Shown here piece after piece: positions 46,363-54,692 of a stretch of 64,000 nucleotides of DNA. Positions within the stretch are counted from its first letter, which is position 1. Every line of letters starts with the position of its first letter. The translations under genes were made by a program, and so were the position numbers. A model generated the notes under the pieces. That model saw only the letters and a list, made by a program, of their open reading frames with translations. It made no database searches and was not told the origin of the DNA. The stretch is from Veillonella atypica KON (GTDB lineage Bacteria; Bacillota; Negativicutes; Veillonellales; Veillonellaceae), in NCBI RefSeq assembly GCF_002959915.1, contig NZ_PPDE01000009.1, forward strand, positions 1 to 64,000. The letters run 5' to 3'.

Positions 46363-46956
46363 TTATGATTTACGGCGATTCTTATAGTATTTAAATCCGA
46401 GCACTGCAGCCACAATAGCAAAGATGACAATCACAACTAGCAAAAATTCATGATTATACTGAATAAGATCTTTCCAGTTTTCTCCAAGTACTTTTCCTAA
46501 ATATACGAGTAAAATCGTCCAAGGAATAGTACCAAGTACGGTCCAAACGATAAAGTGCCACAATGGATAGCGCGCCATGCCAGCTGGGAAGGAGATAAAT
46601 GTACGAACACCAGGTAAAAGACGGCCAAAGAATATAGCTACTCCACCATATTTATTAAACATCTTTTCAGCGAGTTCAAATTTATGCTCATTAAAGAATA
46701 CATATTTACCGTATTTCAATAACAACGGACGACCGCCATATTCCCCCATCCAATATGACAAAATGGATCCAACGATACCAGCCAATGTACCTACGACCAT
46801 TGTCGTATGCAAATCAAATATACCTTGAGAAATTAAATACCCTGCAAATCCAAGCACAATTTCACTAGGAATCGGTATATTCGCATTCTCTAGAACCATC
46901 GCAATAAACATGGCTGCATAGCCATACGTTTCCATAAACGAAATAATATATTCCAC
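46363..46956 (-). CDS. DedA-family membrane protein
   Basis: The 197-residue protein shows the DedA/SNARE-associated pattern: ENANIPIPSEIVLGFAGYL near residues 22-40, then a glycine-rich loop (GTLAGIVGSILSYWMGEYGG) and FFGRLLPGVRTFISFPAGMARYPLWHF. DedA proteins include undecaprenyl-phosphate and phospholipid flippases or scramblases. A role in recycling the lipid carrier fits the adjacent polyprenyl-sugar-using GT39 gene, 10 bases downstream. Confidence 0.93.
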   Translation of the reverse strand: MEYIISFMETYGYAAMFIAMVLENANIPIPSEIVLGFAGYLISQGIFDLHTTMVVGTLAGIVGSILSYWMGEYGGRPLLLKYGKYVFFNEHKFELAEKMFNKYGGVAIFFGRLLPGVRTFISFPAGMARYPLWHFIVWTVLGTIPWTILLVYLGKVLGENWKDLIQYNHEFLLVVIVIFAIVAAVLGFKYYKNRRKS

Positions 46957-47062
46957 TTGTTATACCTCGTCATAACTCCCCTATACCGGATTTATGATTT
47001 TTTAATGCTAACTAATGCTGGTAAAAATATCACCATGTATACAATCTATTTTACCATAATAA

Positions 47063-47091
47063 AATGACCCTCACCATACGGGAGGGCCATT
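47063..47091 (-). terminator. Terminator after the kinase-like gene
   Basis: AATGACCCTC/GAGGGCCATT pairs with one G-U around a nine-base loop, followed by TTTTATT on the minus strand. Confidence 0.65.
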
Positions 47092-47142
47092 CGGGGCATC
47101 CTTAGTATTCTGTTTTTGCAAGAATTAACTAGTCATACACAG

Positions 47143-47889
47143 TTATTCTGTTTTTAGTCCTTGTTTAAAATCAAAGGATTTTACAGCTGCTTCTGTGTCT
47201 ACAAAATGGAATGGTTCCAACAGGCGACAGAATTTAAATAGATAGTCACGTTTTTTTAAAACTTCTTTCACATGAAGAACAGTTTCTCGTGCACAACGGG
47301 CAGAGCTATAACCATTCATAGCCGCATATAGATAGGTATTAGGCAAATCACCTTCACGGATATAGCTGTGGATGAAAATAAGTAAGTCCCATCCAGCAGG
47401 CGTGAATTCTGGCCAGCGGCGTGCGTTTTCCCAATCGAGGAGCATGACACTATCCGCATCTGGATCATATACGATATCACGCAACGCAGGACGACCATGA
47501 GCGATACCGTAATCGTGGAGCATGCCTAGCGCTTTACCAAAAGCATAAAAAATATGAACAGCCATATCTTCTAGGGAACTATCTTCTGGATGCTCCTGCG
47601 GTAAATGGCCATAGTAGGTCAAGTTCTTACCATAATTCGGTGTCACGAAATAATTTTCTCGAAAGCCTACAATTTCCGGAGCTAATGGTAATTGTGTACG
47701 CACAAAGTTCATCATATAGAACTCATGATCAAAGGATGCACGAGGGGATGGTTTGATCCATGATGACCGGTTATTACCTACAGCACGTTTTACAAAATAC
47801 TCATTACCTTGAAAGGTGACTGGGAATACGCGCCCCAAATCTTCGTTATTCAATTTATGGTCTATATATTCTAATAAGGCTTCGTTCAT
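47143..47889 (-). CDS. Protein-kinase-fold phosphotransferase of unknown substrate
   Basis: The 248-residue protein looks like a small kinase-fold phosphotransferase. EYFVKRAVG near the N-terminus could supply the ATP-binding Lys. LGMLHDYGIAHGRPALRDIVYD (about 130-151) stands where APH and lipopolysaccharide kinases have the catalytic HGD loop. VMLLDWENARRW carries the Asp of the metal-binding DxD/DFG position. The catalytic-loop Asp is not in its usual place after HG, so activity needs proof. Lipopolysaccharide-core kinases and aminoglycoside-type kinases are the nearest comparisons. The ATG follows TTAGGAGGTCTC. Confidence 0.65.
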   Translation of the reverse strand: MNEALLEYIDHKLNNEDLGRVFPVTFQGNEYFVKRAVGNNRSSWIKPSPRASFDHEFYMMNFVRTQLPLAPEIVGFRENYFVTPNYGKNLTYYGHLPQEHPEDSSLEDMAVHIFYAFGKALGMLHDYGIAHGRPALRDIVYDPDADSVMLLDWENARRWPEFTPAGWDLLIFIHSYIREGDLPNTYLYAAMNGYSSARCARETVLHVKEVLKKRDYLFKFCRLLEPFHFVDTEAAVKSFDFKQGLKTE

Positions 47890-47955
47890 GAGACCTCCTA
47901 ATGTCATCAATACTTACCTATTTATTATATAATAAACACCATATATGTATCAAAT

Positions 47956-47987
47956 AAAGACCCCCTAGCCAAGGCCAGGGGGTCTTT
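47956..47987 (-). terminator. Terminator of the fumarate reductase operon
   Basis: AAAGACCCCCTAGCC pairs with GGCCAGGGGGTCTTT (one mismatch) around two to four bases and is followed by TATTTG on the minus strand. It lies about 70 bases after the last stop codon. Confidence 0.8.
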
Positions 47988-48056
47988 ACGGTAATTATGA
48001 TAATAGGTTTAATTTAGATTTTATAAGCCAACTGAGGCACTCTAAATTAAAACGAA

Positions 48057-48932
48057 TTAACCTACAAATTTTGTCACTGCTGCAGTATCAGTTAAGTGAC
48101 GTTTAGGCATGCCCATTTCTTCAGGAGTGATGCCAAGAGCAAGACCTACTAATTGGGACATGTGCAAGATTGGCATATCTTTGCCACCGCCAACAACTTC
48201 TTTTGCTTCTTTTTGGAACATATCAAGTTGCATTTGGCAAAGTGGGCAAGGAGTTACTACGCAATCTGCGCCTTCTGTAGCTGCATCTTTGTTGATGGAG
48301 CCAGTCATTTGCATTACGGAATCATGTGCAGGGTATACAGCATGGAAACCGCAGCAATCAAGTTTACGGGAGAAGTCGATTGGTGTAGCACCGATAGCGG
48401 AGATCAAATCTGCTAAGGATGTAGGCATTTGATAGTCTTCGAAGCCCATTTCAGTTTGAGGACGAAGAATATGGCAACCATAGTATTCAGCTACACGTAA
48501 ACCTGTTAAAGGTTTAACAACTTTTTCTTTCAATTTATCCAAACCGTAATCGCGAATCAATACCCATAAGAAATGAGTGATATCAGTTGTACCGCGGTAT
48601 TGTTTACCGATTTGAGCTAATTTTTTGTTCACTTCTTCTTTTTCTTTTTCGTTATTGTCTAATTCGTTTTTAGCTTCACGAAGCATCAAAGTACAAGTGT
48701 TACATACAGTTAAAAGGTTCAAACCTTTTTCTTCTGCCAATGCAATGTTACGTGCGTTTGTAGCTAATGTAATTTCTGGAGCGATATCTTGAACGTGGGA
48801 TGCGCCGCAGCAAGTCCAACCGTCAAGTTCTTCTAGTTCGATGCCGAGTTTTTTAGCTACTGCAACAGTTGCCATGTAATCTTCTTTGGCAGCGCTTTCA
48901 AGAACGCAACCTGGGAAAAATGCGTATTTCAT
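48057..48932 (-). CDS. Fumarate reductase/succinate dehydrogenase third subunit, HdrB-like (SdhE type)
   Basis: The 291-residue protein has two cysteine-rich CCG domains. The first has FFPGCVLESAA, WTCCGASH and VCNTCTLML. The second has YYGCHILRP, LDCCGFHAVYP and TPCPLCQMQLD. This is the HdrB/SdhE module that binds a non-cubane-type iron-sulfur cluster and links the dehydrogenase to quinol without a cytochrome b anchor. It overlaps the iron-sulfur subunit gene by one base (TAATG). Related three-subunit enzymes are methylmenaquinol:fumarate reductases. Confidence 0.9.
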   Translation of the reverse strand: MKYAFFPGCVLESAAKEDYMATVAVAKKLGIELEELDGWTCCGASHVQDIAPEITLATNARNIALAEEKGLNLLTVCNTCTLMLREAKNELDNNEKEKEEVNKKLAQIGKQYRGTTDITHFLWVLIRDYGLDKLKEKVVKPLTGLRVAEYYGCHILRPQTEMGFEDYQMPTSLADLISAIGATPIDFSRKLDCCGFHAVYPAHDSVMQMTGSINKDAATEGADCVVTPCPLCQMQLDMFQKEAKEVVGGGKDMPILHMSQLVGLALGITPEEMGMPKRHLTDTAAVTKFVG

Positions 48933-49894
48933 TATTTGCTTACCTCCTCAGCTGCTTTCATAAGTCTGCGAACACCATCAATACCATTAACTGGTTTTTG
49001 AGGTACTACAAGTTCGAAAGGATTAATTTTGCTGTGTTTCCACAAACGTAATGCATAGAATGCTTGTTTAGCGGAATCTACAACACCGTCAGATTTCAAG
49101 CTCATAGAAACTTCTTTCAAACGACCAGTTTTGTAAAGGTCTTCTTTGAAAGCAACTGCATGGCGAACGCCTTTGTTGTTTGTAAGGCCAGCTTTTGTAG
49201 CTTCTTTACGCATGTTGGAAATATCTTGAGCAGGTTTTAAGTGTTTAGGACAACGGGAGATACAGTTCATGCAGTGAACGCATTTCCAAAGACCATTGTC
49301 ATAAGCAGGTTGAATGTGAGCCATAGGTGCATCATCACGGCTATCCAATACGAAACGGTTAGCTTTAGTGAATACATATGGTTCCAAGAAATCGTCTTGA
49401 CGTGCAGTCAATTTGTTACATTCAGATGCGCAGCAACCGCAAAGGATACATTCTGTACCAGCAACGAATTTTTTGAAATCAGCTGGAGTTTGACGAACGA
49501 TTTTGTCGCCTTCGTTGAATTCTGCTTTAAGGAAAATCCAAGGAGCAACTGTTTTCAAACGATCAACTTTAGATTCCCAATCAACAACTAAGTCGCGGAT
49601 TACACGGAAGTTACCGATAGGAGCGATAGTTAATTCATCTGTACCATAACGTTCTGTCAATTCATCAATTTTAGATTCACAACCAAGCATTGCTTCGCCA
49701 TTTACGCGAATGGAGCAAGCGCCACAAACTGCGGAACGACAAGCTGCCAAGAATGTTAATGTTGGATCTTGAGTATCTTTAATTTTTTGAAGGCCCCAAA
49801 GAATTGTACGGTCAGCTTCATAGTCGAATTTGAAAGTTTGTACAAACGCGCGACCTTGTTGGTAACGGTGGATATGATAGGTGATTTGTCTCAT
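48932..49894 (-). CDS. sdhB: Fumarate reductase/succinate dehydrogenase iron-sulfur subunit
   Basis: The 320-residue protein has the [2Fe-2S] site (CRSAVCGACSIRVNG, about 52-66). Two ferredoxin-like clusters follow, CILCGCCASEC and CVHCMNCISRCP. It passes electrons between the flavoprotein and the HdrB-like subunit. The C-terminus extends about 80 residues beyond the last cluster, longer than in E. coli. Its ATG lies one base after the end of the flavoprotein gene. Confidence 0.95.
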   Translation of the reverse strand: MRQITYHIHRYQQGRAFVQTFKFDYEADRTILWGLQKIKDTQDPTLTFLAACRSAVCGACSIRVNGEAMLGCESKIDELTERYGTDELTIAPIGNFRVIRDLVVDWESKVDRLKTVAPWIFLKAEFNEGDKIVRQTPADFKKFVAGTECILCGCCASECNKLTARQDDFLEPYVFTKANRFVLDSRDDAPMAHIQPAYDNGLWKCVHCMNCISRCPKHLKPAQDISNMRKEATKAGLTNNKGVRHAVAFKEDLYKTGRLKEVSMSLKSDGVVDSAKQAFYALRLWKHSKINPFELVVPQKPVNGIDGVRRLMKAAEEVSK

Positions 49895-49895
49895 C

Positions 49896-51614
49896 TTAGT
49901 ACTTCCTTTCTTGTGGTTCGTATTTAGTGAACACTACGTCGCGTTCAGTTAATTCGTATTGACCGTCTGCGCCTAATTTGATCAAAGAATGTTTTAAATA
50001 TCTTTCATCATTACGTTTTGGATGGTCTTCACGAATATGAGCGCCACGGGATTCACGACGGTGTAAAGCGCCCATTGCAATAGCTTTTGCTACTGTTAAC
50101 ATAGAACCGATTTCACAATAGTTTACGAATGCCATGTTGTAAGTACGTTCAGGGTCACCTACATAACAAGTTTTGTAATCTTCGATCAATTGATCGATTT
50201 CTTTTAATGCTTCAGTAATACCATCTTCATTACGGAAGATACCTACTTTATTCCACATTGCATCAGCCAATGCATCGCGGATTTCTACAACTGGGCGACC
50301 GCCTTCACGAGTTGTTACTTCAGTGAATTTAGCTTCCCAAGCTTTTGCAGCTGCAGCTAATTCTGCATCTACGTTAGGTTGTTCATGTGTTTCAGCATAG
50401 TCAGCTGCACCAGCACCGGATACTTTACCGAATACTACGCCGTCTGCCAAGGAGTTACCACCTAAGCGGTTAGCACCATGGATGGAGATACAAGAAGCTT
50501 CGCCAGAAGCGAACAAACCAGGCAATTCACATGCACAAGTTTTGTAGTCCACTACGTCGATACCGCCCATTGTATAGTGACATGTAGGACGAATAGGTAC
50601 TGGTTGAGTCAATGGATCGCAGTGTTCGAAGCACATTGCCAAGTCACGGATACCATGAAGTTTTTCGAGAATAACTTCAGGTCCTAAGTGACGAAGGTCA
50701 GCTACTACATATGCGTTAAGACCAGAACCGAAACCACGACCTGCAGCGATTTCATCTTCGATTGCTTTCGCTACAACGTCACGGGATGCCAATTCCATTT
50801 TATTTGGCGCATATTTTTTCATGAAACGTTCGCCTTCAGAGTTAAGAAGGTAACCACCTTCACCACGAACCGCTTCGGACATCAAGATACCAGTACGACC
50901 AAGACCAGTTGGATGGAATTGGATCATTTCCATATCTTTCAAGCCGTTACCAGCACGGAAAGCTGCTGCCATGCCATCGCCTGTGGAAAGGAATGGGTTT
51001 GTAGTACGAGTCCAGAAAATACGACCTGCACCACCAGTGGACAAGATGACAGCTTTCGCTTTAATTTGTTCTACGCGACCTTCTTTCATGTTCCAAACTA
51101 CAGCGCCACCAACATGACCGTCTGCAGATTTAACAAGATCTAAAAGGTACCATTCTTGTAAGAAGTGTACGCCTTCTTTCAAGCATTGTTCGTAAGTTGT
51201 GTGCAAAATAACGTGACCAGTTTTATCCGCAGAGTAGCAAGTACGTGGATAGGATTGACCGCCGAAGTTACGTTGCGCAATTTTATTTTCTTGAGTACGA
51301 GAGAAAGGAGCACCCATGTGGTCCATTTCAAGTACGCCTTCTGGACAACGAGAGCAGAAGAATTCGATCGCATCTTGGTCACCAAGATAGTCAGAACCTT
51401 TTACTGTGTCGAAAGTATGTGTTTCGATTGTGTCTTCAGCTGCTACGTTATTCAAACAAGCATTTACACCGCCTTGCGCCATTGCTGTTGCAGAGCGAGT
51501 TGGGAAAATTTTAGTAATAAGTGCTACAGTTAAGCCTTTACGACGACCAACTTCAAGAGCCGCGCGTTGACCAGCGCCACCGCTACCTACTACTAGAACA
51601 TCAAACTGTTCCAT
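49896..51614 (-). CDS. sdhA: Fumarate reductase/succinate dehydrogenase flavoprotein subunit lacking the FAD-linking histidine
   Basis: The 572-residue subunit has the FAD-binding VVGSGGAGQRAALE at the start, DTVKGSDYLGDQDAIE, FHPTGLGRTGILMSEAVRGEGG with active-site residues, and CHYTMGGIDV. It interconverts fumarate and succinate; in a fermentative anaerobe fumarate reduction is likely. At the point where SdhA/FrdA proteins have SHTV-AQGG, with His carrying covalent FAD, this protein reads FPTRSATAMAQGG: the His is Ala42 (codon 51491-51489). The ATG follows GAGGAGGTCATT, so a 30-codon upstream extension is rejected. Confidence 0.95.
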   Translation of the reverse strand: MEQFDVLVVGSGGAGQRAALEVGRRKGLTVALITKIFPTRSATAMAQGGVNACLNNVAAEDTIETHTFDTVKGSDYLGDQDAIEFFCSRCPEGVLEMDHMGAPFSRTQENKIAQRNFGGQSYPRTCYSADKTGHVILHTTYEQCLKEGVHFLQEWYLLDLVKSADGHVGGAVVWNMKEGRVEQIKAKAVILSTGGAGRIFWTRTTNPFLSTGDGMAAAFRAGNGLKDMEMIQFHPTGLGRTGILMSEAVRGEGGYLLNSEGERFMKKYAPNKMELASRDVVAKAIEDEIAAGRGFGSGLNAYVVADLRHLGPEVILEKLHGIRDLAMCFEHCDPLTQPVPIRPTCHYTMGGIDVVDYKTCACELPGLFASGEASCISIHGANRLGGNSLADGVVFGKVSGAGAADYAETHEQPNVDAELAAAAKAWEAKFTEVTTREGGRPVVEIRDALADAMWNKVGIFRNEDGITEALKEIDQLIEDYKTCYVGDPERTYNMAFVNYCEIGSMLTVAKAIAMGALHRRESRGAHIREDHPKRNDERYLKHSLIKLGADGQYELTERDVVFTKYEPQERKY

Positions 51615-51713
51615 AATGACCTCCTCATAACTACCTATAAAGAGAAAATTTCTTAGACTATCTAGATTCAAAAACCTTATAAAAATTTTTGATAACCTAA
51701 TCATTTTTCCTTA

Positions 51714-51746
51714 AAGAGAAAACCTCACACATGTGCGATTTCTCTT
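51714..51746 (-). promoter_or_regulatory. Hairpin in the leader of the fumarate reductase operon
   Basis: AAGAGAAA and TTTCTCTT close a stem whose loop contains the palindrome CACATGTG. It would lie in the roughly 140-base leader, about 100 bases before the start codon. Confidence 0.5.
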
Positions 51747-51761
51747 ATAGCTTTACATATA

Positions 51762-51790
51762 ATTATAGAGAGCATTTCACCGTATGTCTA
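51762..51790 (-). promoter_or_regulatory. Promoter of the fumarate reductase operon
   Basis: On the minus strand TAGACA (51790-51785) and TATAAT (51767-51762) are separated by exactly 17 bases. This predicts a leader of about 140 bases before the flavoprotein ATG. Confidence 0.7.
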
Positions 51791-52115
51791 AACCTTATTA
51801 TGCATAATTAATTTCGATGATTTTAATTGATACTCTATATCATTTCACATTTTTGTAGATGAATCTTGAACATTCTGATTATATTAAATGGAAATTCTAT
51901 TTATTTTTATGTATATCATTTATATTGATTCGGTTCCGAATTTTTTACTTTATAGATAACCATATGAGACCAATAAATACTATGTTTTACCGACTATACC
52001 ACCCCAATAAGGTCATTTATTGTTATCAAAATTTTTAAATTCCTACTAAAAATACACGGAATTTAAACGGCTTATATATATTAAAACCTCTCGATTTTAG
52101 TATACTTTTCACTTT

Positions 52116-52130
52116 TGATAACTATTATCA
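52116..52130. promoter_or_regulatory. Fur-type 7-1-7 box in the gap before the two-component system
   Basis: TGATAACTATTATCA matches 14 of 15 positions of TGATAATNATTATCA. It is one of three copies of TTTTGATAAC in the gap 51615-52504 (others near 51686 and, inverted, near 52023). The rest of this 890-base gap is about three-quarters A+T and holds no open frame or RNA gene that I recognise. Confidence 0.45.
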
Positions 52131-52504
52131 TAAGTTTTTATTGTGATTTTCCTTACATCTTTCAAAATCAGTAAAATCGCTCTTATCTATGCATAAATAG
52201 CAATCTTCGATATACTTCATTTTATGAAATCTAATTACGCTAGGCAAAACTTATATAGGGGTGCTTACATGCTATATATAATATGAATATATAGGGTTTT
52301 ACCATTTATTACATTCATTTTTCACTCATTCCGTTTGTATAAGGTATGATAATAGATAAATTAGTTATATAATATAACTTAAATATGTTAATATTAATTT
52401 AATTACTAATGTGTTGCAGCTTTCACAAAATGGGATCTGATTAGTAATTAAGTTGTATTAAGAGAGAGTTATATAATTTAATCATACATAAGGAGAACAA
52501 ACAT

Positions 52505-53179
52505 ATGAAGATTTTACTTGTAGAAGACGAAGAAATGCTGAATGGTATTACGGCCAAATATTTGCGTGCTGAAAATATGACTGTCGATACATGTTTCAAC
52601 GGTCAACAAGCTATCGATTATGTAAATACATCTAGTTATGATGTCATCGTTATGGATATCATGATGCCTGTATTGGATGGCATTAGCGCATTGGCTCAAA
52701 TGCGTAACGAAGGTAATACAACACCTGTTTTATTATTAACGGCGAAGGATTCCTTACAAGATAAGGTTACAGGTCTCAATACAGGGGCCGATGATTACCT
52801 TGTGAAACCTTTTGATCTTGAAGAATTAACAGCTCGTATCTATGCGTTAGCACGTCGTAACGCACGTCATGCCCAAAATGATATCAAGGTTGGTCCTTTA
52901 ACAATCAACGTTCCGCAACGTACGGTAAAGCGCGATGGCGAAGCGATTACATTGACAGCTAAAGAATTTGATTTATTGTATTATTTAGCAAGCAACGAAA
53001 ATATCGTTTTGTCCCGTCAACAAATTCTAGATCATGTTTGGGAATACGATTATGAAAGCTACTCTAATCTAATTGATGTATATATTAAGGATTTACGTAA
53101 AAAGATTGACACGGATGAAAATGTGAAATTGATTCAAACCGTTCGTGGAGTAGGATATGTCCTCAAAACAGAAAACTAA
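52505..53179 (+). CDS. OmpR/PhoB-family response regulator
   Basis: The 224-residue protein has a receiver domain with the acidic pocket at VEDEE, the phospho-acceptor Asp51 (VIVMDIMMPVLDG), a conserved Thr and Lys (LLLTAKD, VKPFD), and a C-terminal winged-helix domain (LTAKEFDLLYYLA, then VDVYIKDLRKKID and TVRGVGYVL). The ATG follows AAGGAGAAC. The histidine kinase gene overlaps its end by 23 bases, so the pair forms one two-component system. The signal is unknown. Confidence 0.96.
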   Translation: MKILLVEDEEMLNGITAKYLRAENMTVDTCFNGQQAIDYVNTSSYDVIVMDIMMPVLDGISALAQMRNEGNTTPVLLLTAKDSLQDKVTGLNTGADDYLVKPFDLEELTARIYALARRNARHAQNDIKVGPLTINVPQRTVKRDGEAITLTAKEFDLLYYLASNENIVLSRQQILDHVWEYDYESYSNLIDVYIKDLRKKIDTDENVKLIQTVRGVGYVLKTEN

Positions 53180-54560
53180 GGAACAAGGTCACGACCTTAA
53201 TTCTATGTCCGGTGCATTTAAGCACCTGTGGAATCGCATACCACTAACCTTTAAAATCATGTTGTGGTATACTTTGTTTCTGATTACCCTTCTAATTTCC
53301 ATGTCCATTTTCTACTATAACTATATGGGCACGGCACGCAGCACGGAAATCAGAGATCGATTACAACAACAAACGCTCATCATGTCTACGGACATTCGCA
53401 AGTTTAAGCCTTATGAAGATGGCACATTCTATCTCGTTTACACACAAGATGGATTAATTACGAAAGGCTATTTACCGGATGGATTCCCAAATCAATTGAA
53501 TTTATCGCTTGGACAGGTTGGTGAAATCGAAGCTAATGGTATGACATTTTACTATTACGATGTTCCTATCAACGCACCGAATTACCGAGGTTTCTTACGG
53601 GCTATTACGAGCCAAAAGATTACGGATAAAAACGGAGATATCCTATACGCCTTATTGCTTGTCAATTTGGTGGCGTTGCTCATATCTTCTATCGGTGGTT
53701 ATCTATTCATAAAACAAGGCCTAAAACCGTTGCGTAAACTGACTCACACAGCAAAGGTTATTGGTAAAAACAACGACTTGAGTCGTCGTATTGAATTGCC
53801 GGAAATCGCGAAGGATGAGGTCTATGAGTTGACGACCACATTCAACCGCATGTTATCCGGCCTCGAAGATTCATCCAATCGGGAAAAGCAATTCAGTTCT
53901 GACGTATCTCATGAATTGCGTACACCGATTGCCGTTATCCAAGCTGAAAGTGAGTACGCCATCAAATATGCGCGAACACCAGAGGAAATGCAAGAAGGCT
54001 TGACCCATATTTTAGAGCAAGCAAAATTCATGTCATCCCTGGTAGCGCAATTATTGGATGTAGCACGGTTAGAAAATAACTATGAAATGAATGTAGCCCC
54101 TGTGGATGTAAGTACCATGTTAAGAAACATGATACATGACTACACTCGACTTTGTGCGGAAAAGCATATCACCATCAATGCTGATATTGATAGTGATTTA
54201 ATCATTACGGGCCACGAAGTATCCTTGCGTCGTGCCGTAACGAATCTTATCGACAATGCTATTAAATTCACAAAGTCGACCATCAATATTACGGCCAAGC
54301 GCAATAATCTATATTTGATTATTGAGGTTACCGATAACGGGATTGGCATCGAGGCAGATAATCTATCACAAATCTTCAACCGTATGTATCAAACAGAGCA
54401 ATCACGAAATAAAAAATCTAATCACGGTATAGGCTTAGGCCTCTATTTCGTAGACAAGGTTGTTCATTTACATCACGGTACAATCACGGCAAAGAGTGAG
54501 TTAGGTGTATTTACTACCTTCTCCATTACCCTTCCTCTATCGGAAGCATTAATAGAATAA
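53157..54560 (+). CDS. Membrane sensor histidine kinase
   Basis: The 467-residue kinase has membrane helices at about 33-55 and 162-184 flanking a periplasmic sensor of about 105 residues. A HAMP domain (about 186-238) comes next, then the H-box FSSDVSHELRTPIAV with phospho-accepting His252, and an ATPase domain with N (NLIDNAIKF), G1 (VTDNGIGI) and G2 (GIGLGLYFV) boxes. The start overlaps the regulator gene and is preceded by GGAGTAGGAT, which fits translational coupling. The two-component system may sense an envelope or periplasmic signal. Confidence 0.95.
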   Translation: MSSKQKTKEQGHDLNSMSGAFKHLWNRIPLTFKIMLWYTLFLITLLISMSIFYYNYMGTARSTEIRDRLQQQTLIMSTDIRKFKPYEDGTFYLVYTQDGLITKGYLPDGFPNQLNLSLGQVGEIEANGMTFYYYDVPINAPNYRGFLRAITSQKITDKNGDILYALLLVNLVALLISSIGGYLFIKQGLKPLRKLTHTAKVIGKNNDLSRRIELPEIAKDEVYELTTTFNRMLSGLEDSSNREKQFSSDVSHELRTPIAVIQAESEYAIKYARTPEEMQEGLTHILEQAKFMSSLVAQLLDVARLENNYEMNVAPVDVSTMLRNMIHDYTRLCAEKHITINADIDSDLIITGHEVSLRRAVTNLIDNAIKFTKSTINITAKRNNLYLIIEVTDNGIGIEADNLSQIFNRMYQTEQSRNKKSNHGIGLGLYFVDKVVHLHHGTITAKSELGVFTTFSITLPLSEALIE

Positions 54561-54580
54561 TGTAATACGTTGTACATAAA

Positions 54581-54640
54581 AACACCCCTCTATATGACAA
54601 GTCTCAACTACGAGAAGCACTCGTCATATAGAAGGGTGTT
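54581..54640. terminator. Long terminator hairpin after the two-component operon
   Basis: AACACCCCTCTATATGAC pairs with GTCATATAGAAGGGTGTT (one mismatch). The 24-base loop contains a small CTACGAGA hairpin, and TTTATTTT follows on the plus strand. It also faces the convergent DUF445 gene. Confidence 0.8.
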
Positions 54641-54692
54641 TTATTTTCGTATATGTAAATACTGTAATTTACTTGTAAACTAGACAAGGTAT

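Noticed and set aside
52023-52130. FNR-type site (TTGAT-N4-ATCAA) for anaerobic control of the fumarate reductase
   Set aside because: The half-sites have the wrong spacing; the fit to a 7-1-7 Fur-type box is better.
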